Origin: Nereocystis luetkeana
Lineage: Eukaryota; Sar; Phaeophyceae; Laminariales; Laminariaceae
Assembly (NCBI GenBank): GCA_031213475.1
Contig: JARUPZ010000016.1
Coordinates: 5,334,699 to 5,398,698 of the forward strand
DNA length: 64,000 bases
Direction of reading: 5' to 3'
Part shown: piece by piece, positions 13,001-20,678 of the stretch
Position numbering within the stretch: position 1 is the first letter of the stretch
Layout: each line of letters begins with the position of its first letter
Position numbers and translations under genes: made by a program
The notes under the pieces: model-generated
The model's database searches: none
Told to the model about the DNA's origin: nothing
What the model saw: only the letters and a program-made list of their open reading frames with translations

Positions 13001-14583
13001 TAGGACCAAATATTGTTAGTAAAAATGGTTAAATATATAGGCTTTTATGTATACCATAGGTCCTATTAACTATGGTCCCCCGTAATAATAGTGTAGAGCT
13101 CCTTGCGTGAGAGCCTCAGAAGGCAAAAGCAGGTGCACCCCTATTGTAGTAGCATGCGTCGGAATGCACTACCTGGGAATTTCTTATTTCGGGGAACGAT
13201 AACAAGCAGGACCCACCAGATATACAAACTAACCTACGTAATCCAGTATTTTTTCCCAAAAAGTATTTGGTCCTGATTACTAGGTCCCCCCGTAAGAAAG
13301 ACGTTCCATATTTACTATCGCGGGGGACCATAGTAGTAAATAGGACGTACGGTGCACACAAAAAAACTGTGTGTGTTTATGTATTTTTACTCTACAACAT
13401 GTGGTCCTGTTTGCTATAGGTCCCCCGTAATAGTTGAAATGGCAACACAAAGTAAGGAGCATGCCAAAAAAAGAGGTTGCCAGCCATATTGGCCAAGAGG
13501 GGTTGTGTGGGGAGAAAATAACGAAAGCGCGAGCCGGAACAACGTGGGATAATGTAGTCGAGAAAAGTGTAGCAGGAATTTTTGGAGGACTATTCAAGGA
13601 GATACGCTGCTGATGGAGAAGTTTGGGGGGTTCAAGCCAGAAGAAAAATTGAGGATAAAAACGAAGGAGAAGGCTACCCTTGACAAATATCGTGGAAGGG
13701 GGAGAACATTTGGAGACTAACGGGAGTTACGAGAATATACACCAGGTAGGGACTGTAAGCCGTTTTTACACGGCCCAACGGACTACGCGAAAACGCTGAA
13801 ATACAATTTCGTGTAGGGGACCTTGACCTGCCAGAAAGAAGAAAGAGGTACTCGTATGCCAGTAGCCGGGAGTAGGAGGAATTTGTGCAGATATATGTGC
13901 TCTTGTGGCAAAGCAAAACGGAGTAGAGCTCACGTAGTGGGATAATGGGAAAATGTAGAAGGAGGAACGGGATGTGATGGAGATGATAATAATAGACGCA
14001 TGTGACACGGGCAATTTTTTACAGTATTAATAGTACACTAGGACGTGACGAGAAGGTGATCACTACAGTTTGTCGTTCGAGATAGATGGTGTCCGTACAA
14101 GGTGAAACAGGAAGGGAAATTATACTCGAGTGTGAAACTTTTTTTTTTTCTGTAATACGAACGCACGTATCAGGTATATGGGAAAAAAACGTATTGAGCG
14201 CCCGAATGTTGGAGGTGTTTCTATCAAGAGAGGGAACGGTGAAACGTGTCGAAAATGATGCGGGGTGAGTGGTCTAGTGACTTAAGACAAGCAACAAATG
14301 AGTACGCCGTCCCCCCCCCCTCTCCCTGACTCCCTCTCCCCCTCCCTGCCCCCACCCGACTTCGACACGCCTCAGGAGGAAAAAGCTGGCCTACACGTGT
14401 TTGAGCCTAGCCGAGTTTTCGTGGATTGTGGCGAACGCCGACAAGCATCTGGCTGCCGTCAGGAAGAAAGACCCCAAAATTTTCGAGGAGGAGATGGACA
14501 TGGTGAAAGATTATGTACGGATGCAGCAAGGGAACAAAGATCGCATATCAGCGGCAATCGAAGAAGAAGCCGCGTATTTCTAG
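1364..14583 (+). CDS. KIFBP: KIF-binding-protein-like (KBP) gene, ten exons, 5' end possibly incomplete
   Basis: Exons: 1364-1546 (tentative), 2381-2656, 3514-3570, 4388-4534, 6507-7100, 7911-8059, 8538-8660, 9540-9609, 12036-12214, 14376-14583. All introns are GT-AG and every junction keeps frame, giving about 661 residues; human KBP is about 620. Family resemblance seen in order: a TPR-like helix pair ([20 protein letters not shown]), [17 protein letters not shown] followed by [76 protein letters not shown] and a C-terminal helical segment. KBP proteins bind kinesin motor domains and regulate microtubule transport; that role here is inferred from the family. Exon 6507-7100 carries a long Pro/Gly/Glu-rich insert not typical of animal KBP. 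The family's N-terminal ~100 residues were not found upstream. Introns hold R600 repeats, CAG tracts and a TGGA microsatellite. Confidence 0.85.
1901..1963 (+). repeat. Dispersed repeat R-GACGG, copy 1
   Basis: Short repeat with conserved words TTGCTTGCCTTAG, ACCACGCA and TTTCGAGACGG. Other copies are at 2735-2788, 24606-24665 and 24688-24770. Origin unknown. Confidence 0.6.
2381..2656 (+). CDS. KIFBP: KBP gene exon: TPR-like region
   Basis: Acceptor CAACCATAG, donor CAG|GTACCG, 92 codons, phase 0 to 0. [20 protein letters not shown] matches the family pattern NLGILW...A..YL, and the exon ends with [10 protein letters not shown], a hallmark KBP segment. A Glu/Ala-rich spacer lies between them. 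Confidence 0.8.
2735..2788 (+). repeat. Dispersed repeat R-GACGG, copy 2
   Basis: Shares ACCACGCATC, TTTCGAGACGGAGCACC and GTTCCTGCTCC with the 24.6-24.8 kb copies. Lies in a KBP intron. Confidence 0.55.
3514..3570 (+). CDS. KIFBP: KBP gene 57-bp micro-exon
   Basis: Flanked by CCACAG and GTAAGA; encodes [19 protein letters not shown] (19 codons, phase 0). It joins YYLAQ to RQLDAAQ exactly as the KBP family continues after YYLAQ (helix ending in CH.TL.RQL). It is too short to be found by ORF length alone. Confidence 0.8.
3815..4335 (+). repeat. R600 dispersed repeat, near full-length copy a
   Basis: Shares an ordered series of blocks with the copies at 10224 and 11217: GGGTTGGCGT...GGTGACGACGCTG, GTGATCGTATCACG, GGCATCCACGAGG, GTGGCCACACC, AGCGGTTCTTAGCAGGATGC, CGCGCTTGGTGCAAGCA, GACTACGGCCATGCATGATA. 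It lies in the KBP intron 3571-4387 and ends just before the exon. This copy has TACCTGGTA at 4007-4015. No coding capacity was seen. Confidence 0.75.
4388..4534 (+). CDS. KIFBP: KBP gene exon: DPxEW region
   Basis: Acceptor CCCTCGCAG, donor CAG|GTTAGA, 49 codons, phase 0. It encodes RQLDAAQ, then [17 protein letters not shown] and ends RCLLAAQ. This corresponds to the family segment with a P-x-E-W motif, a YY/FY pair and an A.HCL.AA helix. Confidence 0.8.
4870..5600 (+). repeat. Tandem ~180-bp repeat with poly-C and (GTT)n
   Basis: Three diverged units share CCAGCAAAA.GCATTACACC, a poly-C run, GATATCTGCTGGAA / GACATTCGCTGGAA, TTGCTTGTTTGGCCCACG and GTGGCGTAGAGCCGAG. The first unit contains a (GTT)16-type microsatellite at about 4973-5018. 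An R600 fragment is embedded between units. The array lies inside the KBP intron 4535-6506. Confidence 0.65.
5117..5290 (+). repeat. R600 fragment b (3' part)
   Basis: 3' part of R600, from CGTGCAACTCGCCAGACACC through GACTACGGCCATGCATGAGA to ATCGAGTACAC and a poly-C run. It shares the extra ATCTCTCCTATCGAGTAC block with the minus-strand copy at 26 kb. Confidence 0.65.
5850..6078 (+). repeat. R600 fragment c (3' half)
   Basis: Starts at GATGCTGTCATCGATGCACG and runs through AGCGGTTCTTGGTAGGATGC to CATGCATGATATTGAGTAC followed by long C runs. Inside the KBP intron 4535-6506. Confidence 0.65.
6162..6232 (+). repeat. Small repeat, plus copy
   Basis: GACGCATGCTACTGTAGCAG, GGTGCACCTTCTTGCC and TTCTGAGGCTCTTCAC match the inverse of 13100-13165. 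Within the KBP intron 4535-6506. Confidence 0.5.
6507..7100 (+). CDS. KIFBP: KBP gene large central exon
   Basis: Acceptor TTCTCGCAG, donor AGG|GTGTGT, 198 codons, phase 0. It begins [12 protein letters not shown], runs through Pro/Ser-, Gly- and Glu/Arg-rich low-complexity sequence with short ordered stretches ([26 protein letters not shown]), and ends [14 protein letters not shown], which matches the family's DFE.AREVF motif. Confidence 0.8.
7366..7675 (+). repeat. Interrupted (CAG/CGG)n microsatellite
   Basis: About 300 bases of CAG, CAA and CGG triplets in KBP intron 7101-7910. It produces long artificial poly-Gln, poly-Ala and poly-Leu reading frames on both strands that should not be annotated as genes. 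Confidence 0.85.
7911..8059 (+). CDS. KIFBP: KBP gene exon: [10 protein letters not shown] core
   Basis: Acceptor CGACCGCAG, donor AG|GTGAGT, phase 0 to 2. It encodes RYTDRALQ, then [16 protein letters not shown] and [15 protein letters not shown], the most conserved KBP block (family: DGYVTDH...FE.DMERRC.MHKRR). Confidence 0.9.
8538..8660 (+). CDS. KIFBP: KBP gene exon: LEPLL / [10 protein letters not shown]
   Basis: Acceptor TTGTCAG, donor AG|GTGCGT, phase 2 to 2. It encodes [20 protein letters not shown] followed by [17 protein letters not shown], matching the family helix pair MLEPL...L...QYY...R...FE.A..Y.EMMDLK. Confidence 0.85.
9103..9340 (+). mobile_element. 238-bp TIR element, copy 1 (MITE-like)
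   Basis: Begins GGGTCATTCTTATCGGAGAG and ends with the near inverted complement CTCTCCGATAAGAATGAGCC. The interior is AT-rich. A second copy at 31370-31609 aligns along its whole length. The flanks begin and end with TGA, a possible 3-bp target duplication, seen only in this copy. Sits in the KBP intron 8661-9539. Confidence 0.65.
9540..9609 (+). CDS. KIFBP: KBP gene 70-bp exon
   Basis: Acceptor CGATAAG, donor GAG|GTGAGG, phase 2 to 0. It encodes [20 protein letters not shown] and MYE. It supplies the linker between MKLGR and TALDFFAHF and is required to bring the next exon into phase. Confidence 0.75.
9712..10085 (+). repeat. TGGA/TGGG tetranucleotide microsatellite
   Basis: About 370 bases of imperfect GGAT, GGGT and GGTGGGTG units in KBP intron 9610-12035. 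The apparent Pro/His/Ser/Thr-rich frame on the other strand is an artefact of this repeat. Confidence 0.85.
10224..10818 (+). repeat. R600 dispersed repeat, near full-length copy d
   Basis: Runs from GTATGTAGGTTGGGTTGGCG to CATGCATGATATCGACTACAC and a C15-type run. It has an internal tandem duplication of the CGCTTCGCGCTTGGTGCAAT segment (about 10610-10720). Where copy a has TACCTGGTA this copy has TACCTAGTA. Intronic in the KBP gene. Confidence 0.75.
11217..11752 (+). repeat. R600 dispersed repeat, near full-length copy e
   Basis: From GAGTATACCAGGTATATAGG to ATATCGAGTACACCCC. Colinear with copies a and d. At the position where copy a has CACGTACCTGGTAGTG this copy reads CACGAAGTGC, i.e. 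7 bp shorter. It carries TACCAGGTA at 11228-11236 at its own 5' end. Confidence 0.75.
12036..12214 (+). CDS. KIFBP: KBP gene exon: [13 protein letters not shown]
   Basis: Acceptor TTGGCAAG, just downstream of a poly-C run; donor AT|GTGAGT; phase 0 to 2. It encodes [13 protein letters not shown], an acidic spacer, then [18 protein letters not shown], matching the family's SA..YF..FLDS and LARF..ARLY segments. Confidence 0.8.
12981..13085 (+). mobile_element. Palindromic 105-bp MITE (TTACGGGGG family), copy 1
   Basis: Starts TTACGGGGGGCCATAG and ends CTATGGTCCCCCGTAA, with TA on both sides (12979-12980 and 13086-13087). The arms of about 30 bp are inverted complements; the middle reads AAATATTGTTAGTAAAAATG. 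No coding capacity: a non-autonomous DNA element with TA target duplication, as in Tc1/mariner-type elements. Confidence 0.85.
13100..13165 (-). repeat. Inverted copy of a small repeat also at 6162-6232
   Basis: Shares, in inverted orientation, GACGCATGCTACTGTAGCAG-like, GGTGCACC, TTGCCTTCTGAGGCTCT words with 6162-6232. It is squeezed between two MITE copies. Confidence 0.5.
13266..13295 (+). mobile_element. MITE (TTACGGGGG family), partial right end
   Basis: Only the right arm remains: TATTTGGTCC, then ACTAGGTCCCCCCGTAA. It lies between two fuller copies. Confidence 0.5.
13318..13430 (+). mobile_element. MITE (TTACGGGGG family), diverged copy
   Basis: Starts TCGCGGGGGACCATAG and ends GGTCCCCCGTAA, flanked by TA. 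The interior is diverged (GTACGGTGCACACAAAAA). Confidence 0.7.
14376..14583 (+). CDS. KIFBP: KBP gene terminal exon
   Basis: Acceptor CGCCTCAG; the first G completes the ATG codon split by the previous intron. It encodes [18 protein letters not shown], then a charged helical tail ending EEEAAYF and TAG at 14581-14583. It resembles the family's final helices (L..SL.HY.W....). Confidence 0.8.
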
Positions 14584-14624
14584 GGACCAGGACCGGTAGA
14601 GGTCGAGGGAACGGCGGGAGTAAA

Positions 14625-15650
14625 ACAGAGCGGTTATTGGAGACCCGCAAGCAGCAGCAGCAGCAGCAGCAGCAGCAGTTCGAGCAGTCTTAGCCATGAA
14701 GCGTTTCTGTGTTCCGCTTCGCTGTTCGCCAGAAGCAGAGCGGTTCTGGAGGCCCGCAAGCAGCAGCAGTATATATCCTTGTACAGTAGTACATTAGAGT
14801 AGGCGAGTAGTTTCGTCATCAAGCGTTTTTGTTTTTGTTGAACTTGTTTACACCTCGGCCAAGTCATCTACAGATCATTCCCACAGTTCATGATCTAAAT
14901 ATTTAGGGGGAGATATTTACATCCCTGATCTGTATGATCTACATCTCAAGTTACCGGCTGGAAGCCGTATAATATGCATGTTCTACGTCGAACAGGTCTC
15001 CTGGGTTGGATCTGTTCTGTACGGATCCTGTACAACACCTCATAACGGCAGGCTAGGATCTAGATGATCTATCTGCAGATAGATAGATCGTGATCTGTCT
15101 CGACGTGTGAACGTGCTGTAATACCGGGACGTGGTTGTTTTCTCGGCCAAAGGTAGCAGCATCAGCAGCAGTACGAGCCGTGTTGCTGTCATCAAGCGCT
15201 TTTTTTTTCTTGAAAGCGTTTTGTTTCTCCTCGCCAGAAGAAACAGAGCGGTTCGGGAGACCCGCAGCAGCAGCAGTAGTACAATAAACGTGGACTTCTT
15301 GTTGTTATCGAAGTCTACCTGTTTTTTTCTTGTTCAGACACAGACCGGTTTTGGAGACCCGCAAGCAGCAGCGGTGTACTGTAGTACGAGTAGATAAGTA
15401 GTCTTGTCATCAATCGTTTCCTATTTTTCCTTCGCCAGAAACAGAGCGAATCTGGAAGCCCCGCCGCGCAGCATAAGTTAGTTTTGAAGACACAGCAGTA
15501 CGAGTAGTCGGAGTCTTTCGTCATGAAACATTTTTTTTTTTTTGGTTTTTGATGGTGTTTTTTTGGTGTTTTCAGCGATCTTGGAGACACAGCAGCAGTA
15601 GCATGAGTAAGTAAGTCATAGTCTTATCATGATAGTTTTTTTTTGTTTTT
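14625..15650 (+). repeat. ~96-107-bp tandem array downstream of KBP gene
   Basis: Units share GGAGACCCGCAAGCAGCAGCAG, GTAGT.TCGTCATCAAGCG, a T run and CGCCAGAA. The word starts near 14638, 14745, 15255, 15351, 15445 and 15583. It is interrupted by a GATC-rich element at 14866-15105. It begins immediately after the KBP stop codon, so the mRNA 3' end may fall within it. Confidence 0.65.
14866..15105 (+). mobile_element. GATC-rich ~240-bp element, copy 1
   Basis: Ordered blocks CAGATCATTCCC, TCATGATCTA, TGTATGATCTACA, GGGTTGGATCTGTTCTGTAC, CCTGTACAACACC, CGGCAGGCTAGGATCTAG, AGATAGATAGATCGTGATCT recur at 20195-20450 and 25650-25885. The ends are near inverted copies of AGATCATGATCT. It splits the tandem array, so it is probably an insertion. 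Confidence 0.55.
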
Positions 15651-15872
15651 ATGACGTTTTAGTCCCTTAGCCAACCAGAGTGCGTACATAGTTATGTGCC
15701 TTGAGAAGATTCCTATCAACGCGTGACTGCCACTGACAATACAGGGCATGCCTTACCTTTTAGAAGTCGAAGACCCTACGTCGTACGTACAATACGTGAA
15801 GAAAATGTGAAGTCGGAAATACGCGCCGTCTAGCCGAAAATCTCCGAAAAAAACAGGGATTTTCGCGGGTGA

Positions 15873-16210
15873 GGTCAAAAACCTCACGGGTCGGGTCGGG
15901 TCAGCTGACCCATTTCGACTTTTTTGAGGTGTATTGATTTGACCGGATCAGACCCGCGAGACTTTGAAAGCCTCTTGACCCGACCCCACCCCTCCCGTGA
16001 GATATAAAAAACTGTTGACCCGACCGGACCCGACCCGTGAGATGTAAAAATCTCCTGACCCGAGCCGACCCGAGCCGACCCGAGCCGACCCGCCACCTTC
16101 CGATTAACCCGTGAGACGGGTTTCATGCGGGTCGGGTCACCTTGACCCGCGAGGCCATTTATCTTGACCCGCGGGGTCGACTTGCGGGTTCGGCCCGTGG
16201 GTCGACACTT
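15873..16210 (+). repeat. GACCCG minisatellite block 1
   Basis: Degenerate ~42-45-bp units built from TGACCCGACCCGACCCG followed by TGAGAT.TAAAAA. On the opposite strand it reads as CGGGTCGGGTCGGGTCA. Confidence 0.75.
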
Positions 16211-16399
16211 CAAAAACATCTGAATATATATTCACTTTTGTGCCCCACAGCGATATGTGGTAGCCTGGCTGCAGTGGGTACGGATGGATGCGGGCATGAG
16301 GATATGGATTTGGCGGTGTTTTAATGTTTGAATATGATACCTGAGGAATATTATTGAGGATTGAGAGAAGCCTTTGGGTGAGAGAACGGGAAGTGTTTC

Positions 16400-16735
16400 A
16401 AGTGTCGGATCCGCGAGCCGGATGCGCGGGTCCGACCCGCGGGTCGGCAGAAAACAACTCGCGGGTCATGCTGGCTCGACCCCGAGAGTGAGCTGTTTCT
16501 CACGGGTCATGACCTGACCCGACCCGTGAGTTTTTCATCATCTCTTGACCCGACCTGACCCGACCCGACCCGCGAGATTTGAAAAATTCGTAACCCTACC
16601 CGACCCTACCCGAGAGATTTGAAAAGCCCTTGACCCGACCTGACCCGACCCGTGAGATTTCGAGCACTTCCTGACCCGACCCGACCGGACCCGTGATATT
16701 TTGAACACCCGTGACCCGACCCTCGGGGTCATGAT
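16400..16735 (+). repeat. GACCCG minisatellite block 2
   Basis: Same unit as 15873-16210, about 42 bp: TTGACCCGACCTGACCCGAC, CCGTGAGATTT, then a 6-10-base spacer. The ~190 bp between the blocks is unrelated sequence. Confidence 0.75.
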
Positions 16736-16912
16736 CCGCGAAAAACCCTGCTGGAAAAAACGCTGTCATCATCCGAAATGAAAATACTTGTTTTATAATG
16801 CCTCCCACCACCCCACACAGCAGTTCAGTTGACGATAGCTTTTCGTACAAATCTTCACCAGCGCGAGTCCCTAGCGATGGCTATACTATATCACTTCATT
16901 TATGACAAACTG

Positions 16913-16972
16913 CAGTCCCGTTTTTTTGGGACAAGCCACTCACATTCTGAACATTGTCTCCAAAACGGGACT
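16913..16972 (+). mobile_element. Small palindromic element GCAGTCCCG, copy 1
   Basis: Begins CAGTCCCGTTTTTTTGGGAC and ends GTCTCCAAAACGGGACT, an inverted pair with a ~25-bp spacer. Other copies are at 24187-24259 and 30174-30238. Confidence 0.6.
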
Positions 16973-16993
16973 AACTACTCTGTACTATTCCTA

Positions 16994-17114
16994 TTACGGG
17001 GGGCCATAGTTACTATTAATAGGACCAAATATTGATGGTAAAAATGGCTAAATGTATAGGTTTTTACGTATACCATAGGTCCTACCAGGGTATTAACTAT
17101 GGTCCCCCCCGCAA
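16994..17114 (+). mobile_element. MITE (TTACGGGGG family) with two micro-insertions
   Basis: TTACGGGGGGCCATAG to GGTCC...GCAATAG, flanked by TA. Against the 105-bp copies it carries two small inserts: CCAGGGTA within GGTCCTA|TTAAC, and CTATTA within GTTA|ATAGG. Confidence 0.75.
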
Positions 17115-17399
17115 TAGAAATAAAAAGGCTTTCTTAGCAGTGGTCCTATCTACCACTGGAAAATCAGCCCGAACAAAAACCATGCAAAAAATAAGAGTTC
17201 TTCTCCCTCCGTTTCGTGACAATTTTCGAGTCTGGCCCACACCTTTGGACTTCCTGCCACGATAAGATCCCCGTAAACTGGGGAACAAAGGCCACGCCAT
17301 GTACCTGGTATACATATACCAGGTATACGTTAAGCGGGATCTCCTTGATCTCTGCTAGGTAAGACCTTTGGCTTATTTGTTGATTGGTCGACATTCTGA

Positions 17400-20190
17400 G
17401 TACGTGTGTATGTATGTAGATTGTTGGCCGCTGTTCATGAAACGGAACATATATATTCAGCCTCCGACGTGCCCTCGGCCGTCGACTGAATGACGGTGCA
17501 TACCCTCTCTCCGTTCATGGGCAACGGTCAGCAAAACGCGCGGAAATCATCAGTCATACGTACGAATGATCAATGAGTTACGTGAACAATTATACCCCAT
17601 GAAGAAATATGGTTTAGCCGCCTCTTCTACGTAGCTCTCGGCGGTGGTGAAAAAAAAATGCAACAACAGCCGTCGACATAAAGTTAACCAACCGAGGGTT
17701 TACTCCCGAATCGCCCGCGATAAAAACATCAAGAACATGGACGCCATACGAGTAGGACATACCGAGTACGAGTATCGCGCGTTTCAAAACGTTTTCTCTT
17801 TAATAAATAAAATCATTACCAGGCAACTTTCACCACATACCATACGTACTGGTAGTACTTCCCGAAGTCTAACAGATGGATGCCGACGTTCAAAGGACAT
17901 TTTATTACTGGCACTTTCAGTATTCCCCCAACATGCAAGAAAACAGGGTAAAACCAGGTGCGTAGCATTTACCTACGGGGAAATATTAATAGTGCACATG
18001 GGCAAAAAGGAAGAGGCATGAAATCATCCGTACCGAGAAAATATAAGAAAAAGAAAATCTAAACGAAAAAAAAACATAAATAAATAAGAAAAGCAACAAA
18101 TCATGACCGAGGACGATTCACAGCTATCTATATACCATCAAATCCCGGCACAAACTACACAGTACGAATACACGCAGCAAACGGACGTATATAGCCTGCG
18201 GCTCCCTTCCCCCTAAAAAGCGAACAAAAAAAACTGCCTGGTTGCCAGATTCAGTTAACAAGTCAGCGAGCTTATCATCAGATCGCCAGAACAAATAAAT
18301 AGGCTAATCAGCAGACTGCGGCCACGGAGCAGCAGACTGCGGCCACGGAGTCCCTTTCTCGCATTAATTTTGTTTTGACAACTACAGCAAGCACATACAC
18401 GATAAAGCGATAGACGACATGTAGTCTCTCAATATGTTGCACACAGCTAGCCTAGAATCCAACAGCCAAATCTATGCTCGCACGCCAAGCAAAAAAAAAA
18501 GTACCCCAGTTCCGTGCCCTCGAGTCTGGATCGGCACGCGACGCCTAGCGACAATAACGGCCGCCGCGCTCCTTACACACACACCCCTCTACCCGCCAGC
18601 GCCGGCCGACACGCACGATGGCGCTGCACTCGCCCGCGTTGCCGTGCTCAGGGTCACGCTCGCACACAGGACAAGAACTAAGGCTCTCGCCGGCAAAAGC
18701 AATAAAAAAAAGGCATTGTTCAAATGGGAGCTCTCTCAGGTGCGAAGGTGTTACCTGCTGAGCTTTAGGGGTAAAATATCGATCAGTTACCCAGTCCAGG
18801 GTAATATTTGTAACACAGGGACGCGCCGATCGAGTCCACTCAGGAAAAATGTATACGTGGATAAGTTAAGTCCGTCTCCATGACTGCACGGAGACCCATC
18901 AATCGTGTAGCCACTGTGCTCCTAGGCTGAATACGTTAAAAATAAAAATTAAAGTCAAACGCACCTCGTACGCCGTACCTCTCGAAAACACACACACACA
19001 CTGCCGCAAAGCGCGAAGATTAGCAATGGTCAGAACCCACCCCGGAACCGGACGTCATCAAAAGCTCGAAAAACGAAAAAAAAAAAAAAATGATGCAGAA
19101 TAAAATGTGCTGTGTAGACACGGCCTATATGTATACTGTACGAGGGTTGTGGACTGTGGAGTGCCGTGCCGACTACCACCTAATCAGAGCACCCGTTTAT
19201 TGTGACCCAGTTCTGCTTTTGTGTCTATATGGGGTGCGACAAAAAATATAAACCAACCTACGAGTCGCAAGCGTGTGGTGCATGTAATATTCTTGCCTCT
19301 GCTCCTGGGCATTCTATCGCCCATCCTCCCTAATTTGAGAGACATGCGAATCTCATTTCTACACCCAACAAAGCAGACCATACGTGCATCCACTCAACAA
19401 TTCCGAACGCAGACCTGGAAACTGAACCGGAGCCTACCAATAGCACTGATATACCGTTGTAGCCTACCAGTATATAACTATACCCGGCGCCTACTGAGGC
19501 GCTACACTGTACCATGATGGTATACTATTAATACTTTACTGGGTATACGTTGTACACTACCAGTATAAAGCGTGAGATTGGAATTCCAACTCCCGTCACC
19601 CGACGAAGGCAAACAGCATCAGCCAGGACTTCAAAATAAAAGGAACAAAAAATGGAATCGGCAGGGCAAAAACTTCCCCACTGCCATCATGTTTTCGCGT
19701 GAGACCCGTCTCGCCTCACTTCTCCGCCCCCCGCCTCCCCCCCGCTCCCCCTCTCCCCCCGCCTCCGAATATTTTCAGATGATCACCCCCCAAAAAGCAC
19801 ATTCAACCCGAGAAAATCCGCGAGAAAATTCCCAGACGGTCGGGGATAAGGGGCATATCACTTGTACCTACCTTTTCGGGGATAAACTACTTGGAGTTAC
19901 ATGTATGTGAGAGTGGGATGTTTTTTCACTGTTACTAAAGGTAGTCAAAGTATTACGCTTTTTTTTTCGCAGTATCTAGCGACAAGGTTTACGAAAAAAA
20001 AACCCAGTCAAGCACCACTCTGTCTCGCAAACAAAAGGAACACTACAGTAGGGTATTCATACTCAATAATACCAAAGCGGTCCTTGCGTTTGACTGACGG
20101 ACATCCTGGCACGCCAAAGCGGTCCTTGTGTGTTTACGGACCGACTGGTACCAAAAAACGGTTCTTTATCTGTACGCAAAAACTTGCACA
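17400..20190. other. Intergenic stretch with no supported gene
   Basis: Mixed-composition sequence with scattered short open frames that lack family resemblance, codon structure or paired splice sites. It includes A-rich tracts (18020-18100, 19075-19090), a CA microsatellite near 18988-19000 and TATTAATA at 17984 and 19526. Confidence 0.5.
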
Positions 20191-20194
20191 CCAC

Positions 20195-20450
20195 CGACAG
20201 ATGATCGGTTCCCAGATCACGATCTACAGCCCTTTCAAGGCAGATACGTTCCCAATCTCGTATGATCTACAGAAGCAGTAGCTCATGTTTCCGGGTGGGA
20301 CCCGTCCAATCTGCATGATCTACAGTAGCACATGTTTCCTGGGATGGATCTGTCCTATAAGGCAGATCTTGCACAACCTCCCACAGCGGGAGGTGATGAA
20401 TTAGACGATCTATCTGATCTGTAGATAGATAGATCATGACCTATCTGTGA
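20195..20450 (+). mobile_element. GATC-rich element, copy 2
   Basis: Same block order as 14866-15105: CAGATGATCGG, TCGTATGATCTACAG, ATGTTTCCTGGGATGGATCT, GGCAGATCTTGCACAACC, GATGATC..., AGATAGATAGATCATGACCT. Lies just downstream of the minus-strand cysteine-rich gene. Confidence 0.55.
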
Positions 20451-20527
20451 GTGGTGTGAAAGTTTGCAACTTTTCAAACCACTTTTTTCGTAGAAGCTGG
20501 GGCCAAGGCCTAAGCAGCAAAGTACGG

Positions 20528-20678
20528 CTACTTACGGTCCGTCATTTCCATGGGCATGGTAACCGCAGGTATCTGCAGGTGGGCCATCACGGCGTCGACC
20601 TTGGCGTGCAGGTGCTTGATTTGCACCAGGTTTTCCTCGGCCCTCCTGATCTGTCCCGTGTCACCCCGAGCCTTCATC
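20528..20678 (-). CDS. Cys-rich gene last exon
   Basis: Acceptor TTTGAACAG. It encodes RMKARGDTGQIRRAEENLVQ, a heptad-like helix (IKHLHAKVDAVMAHL) and PMEMTDRK before TAG. A perfect donor C|GTAAGT overlaps the last codons, so the gene could continue in another exon I did not find. Confidence 0.75.
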
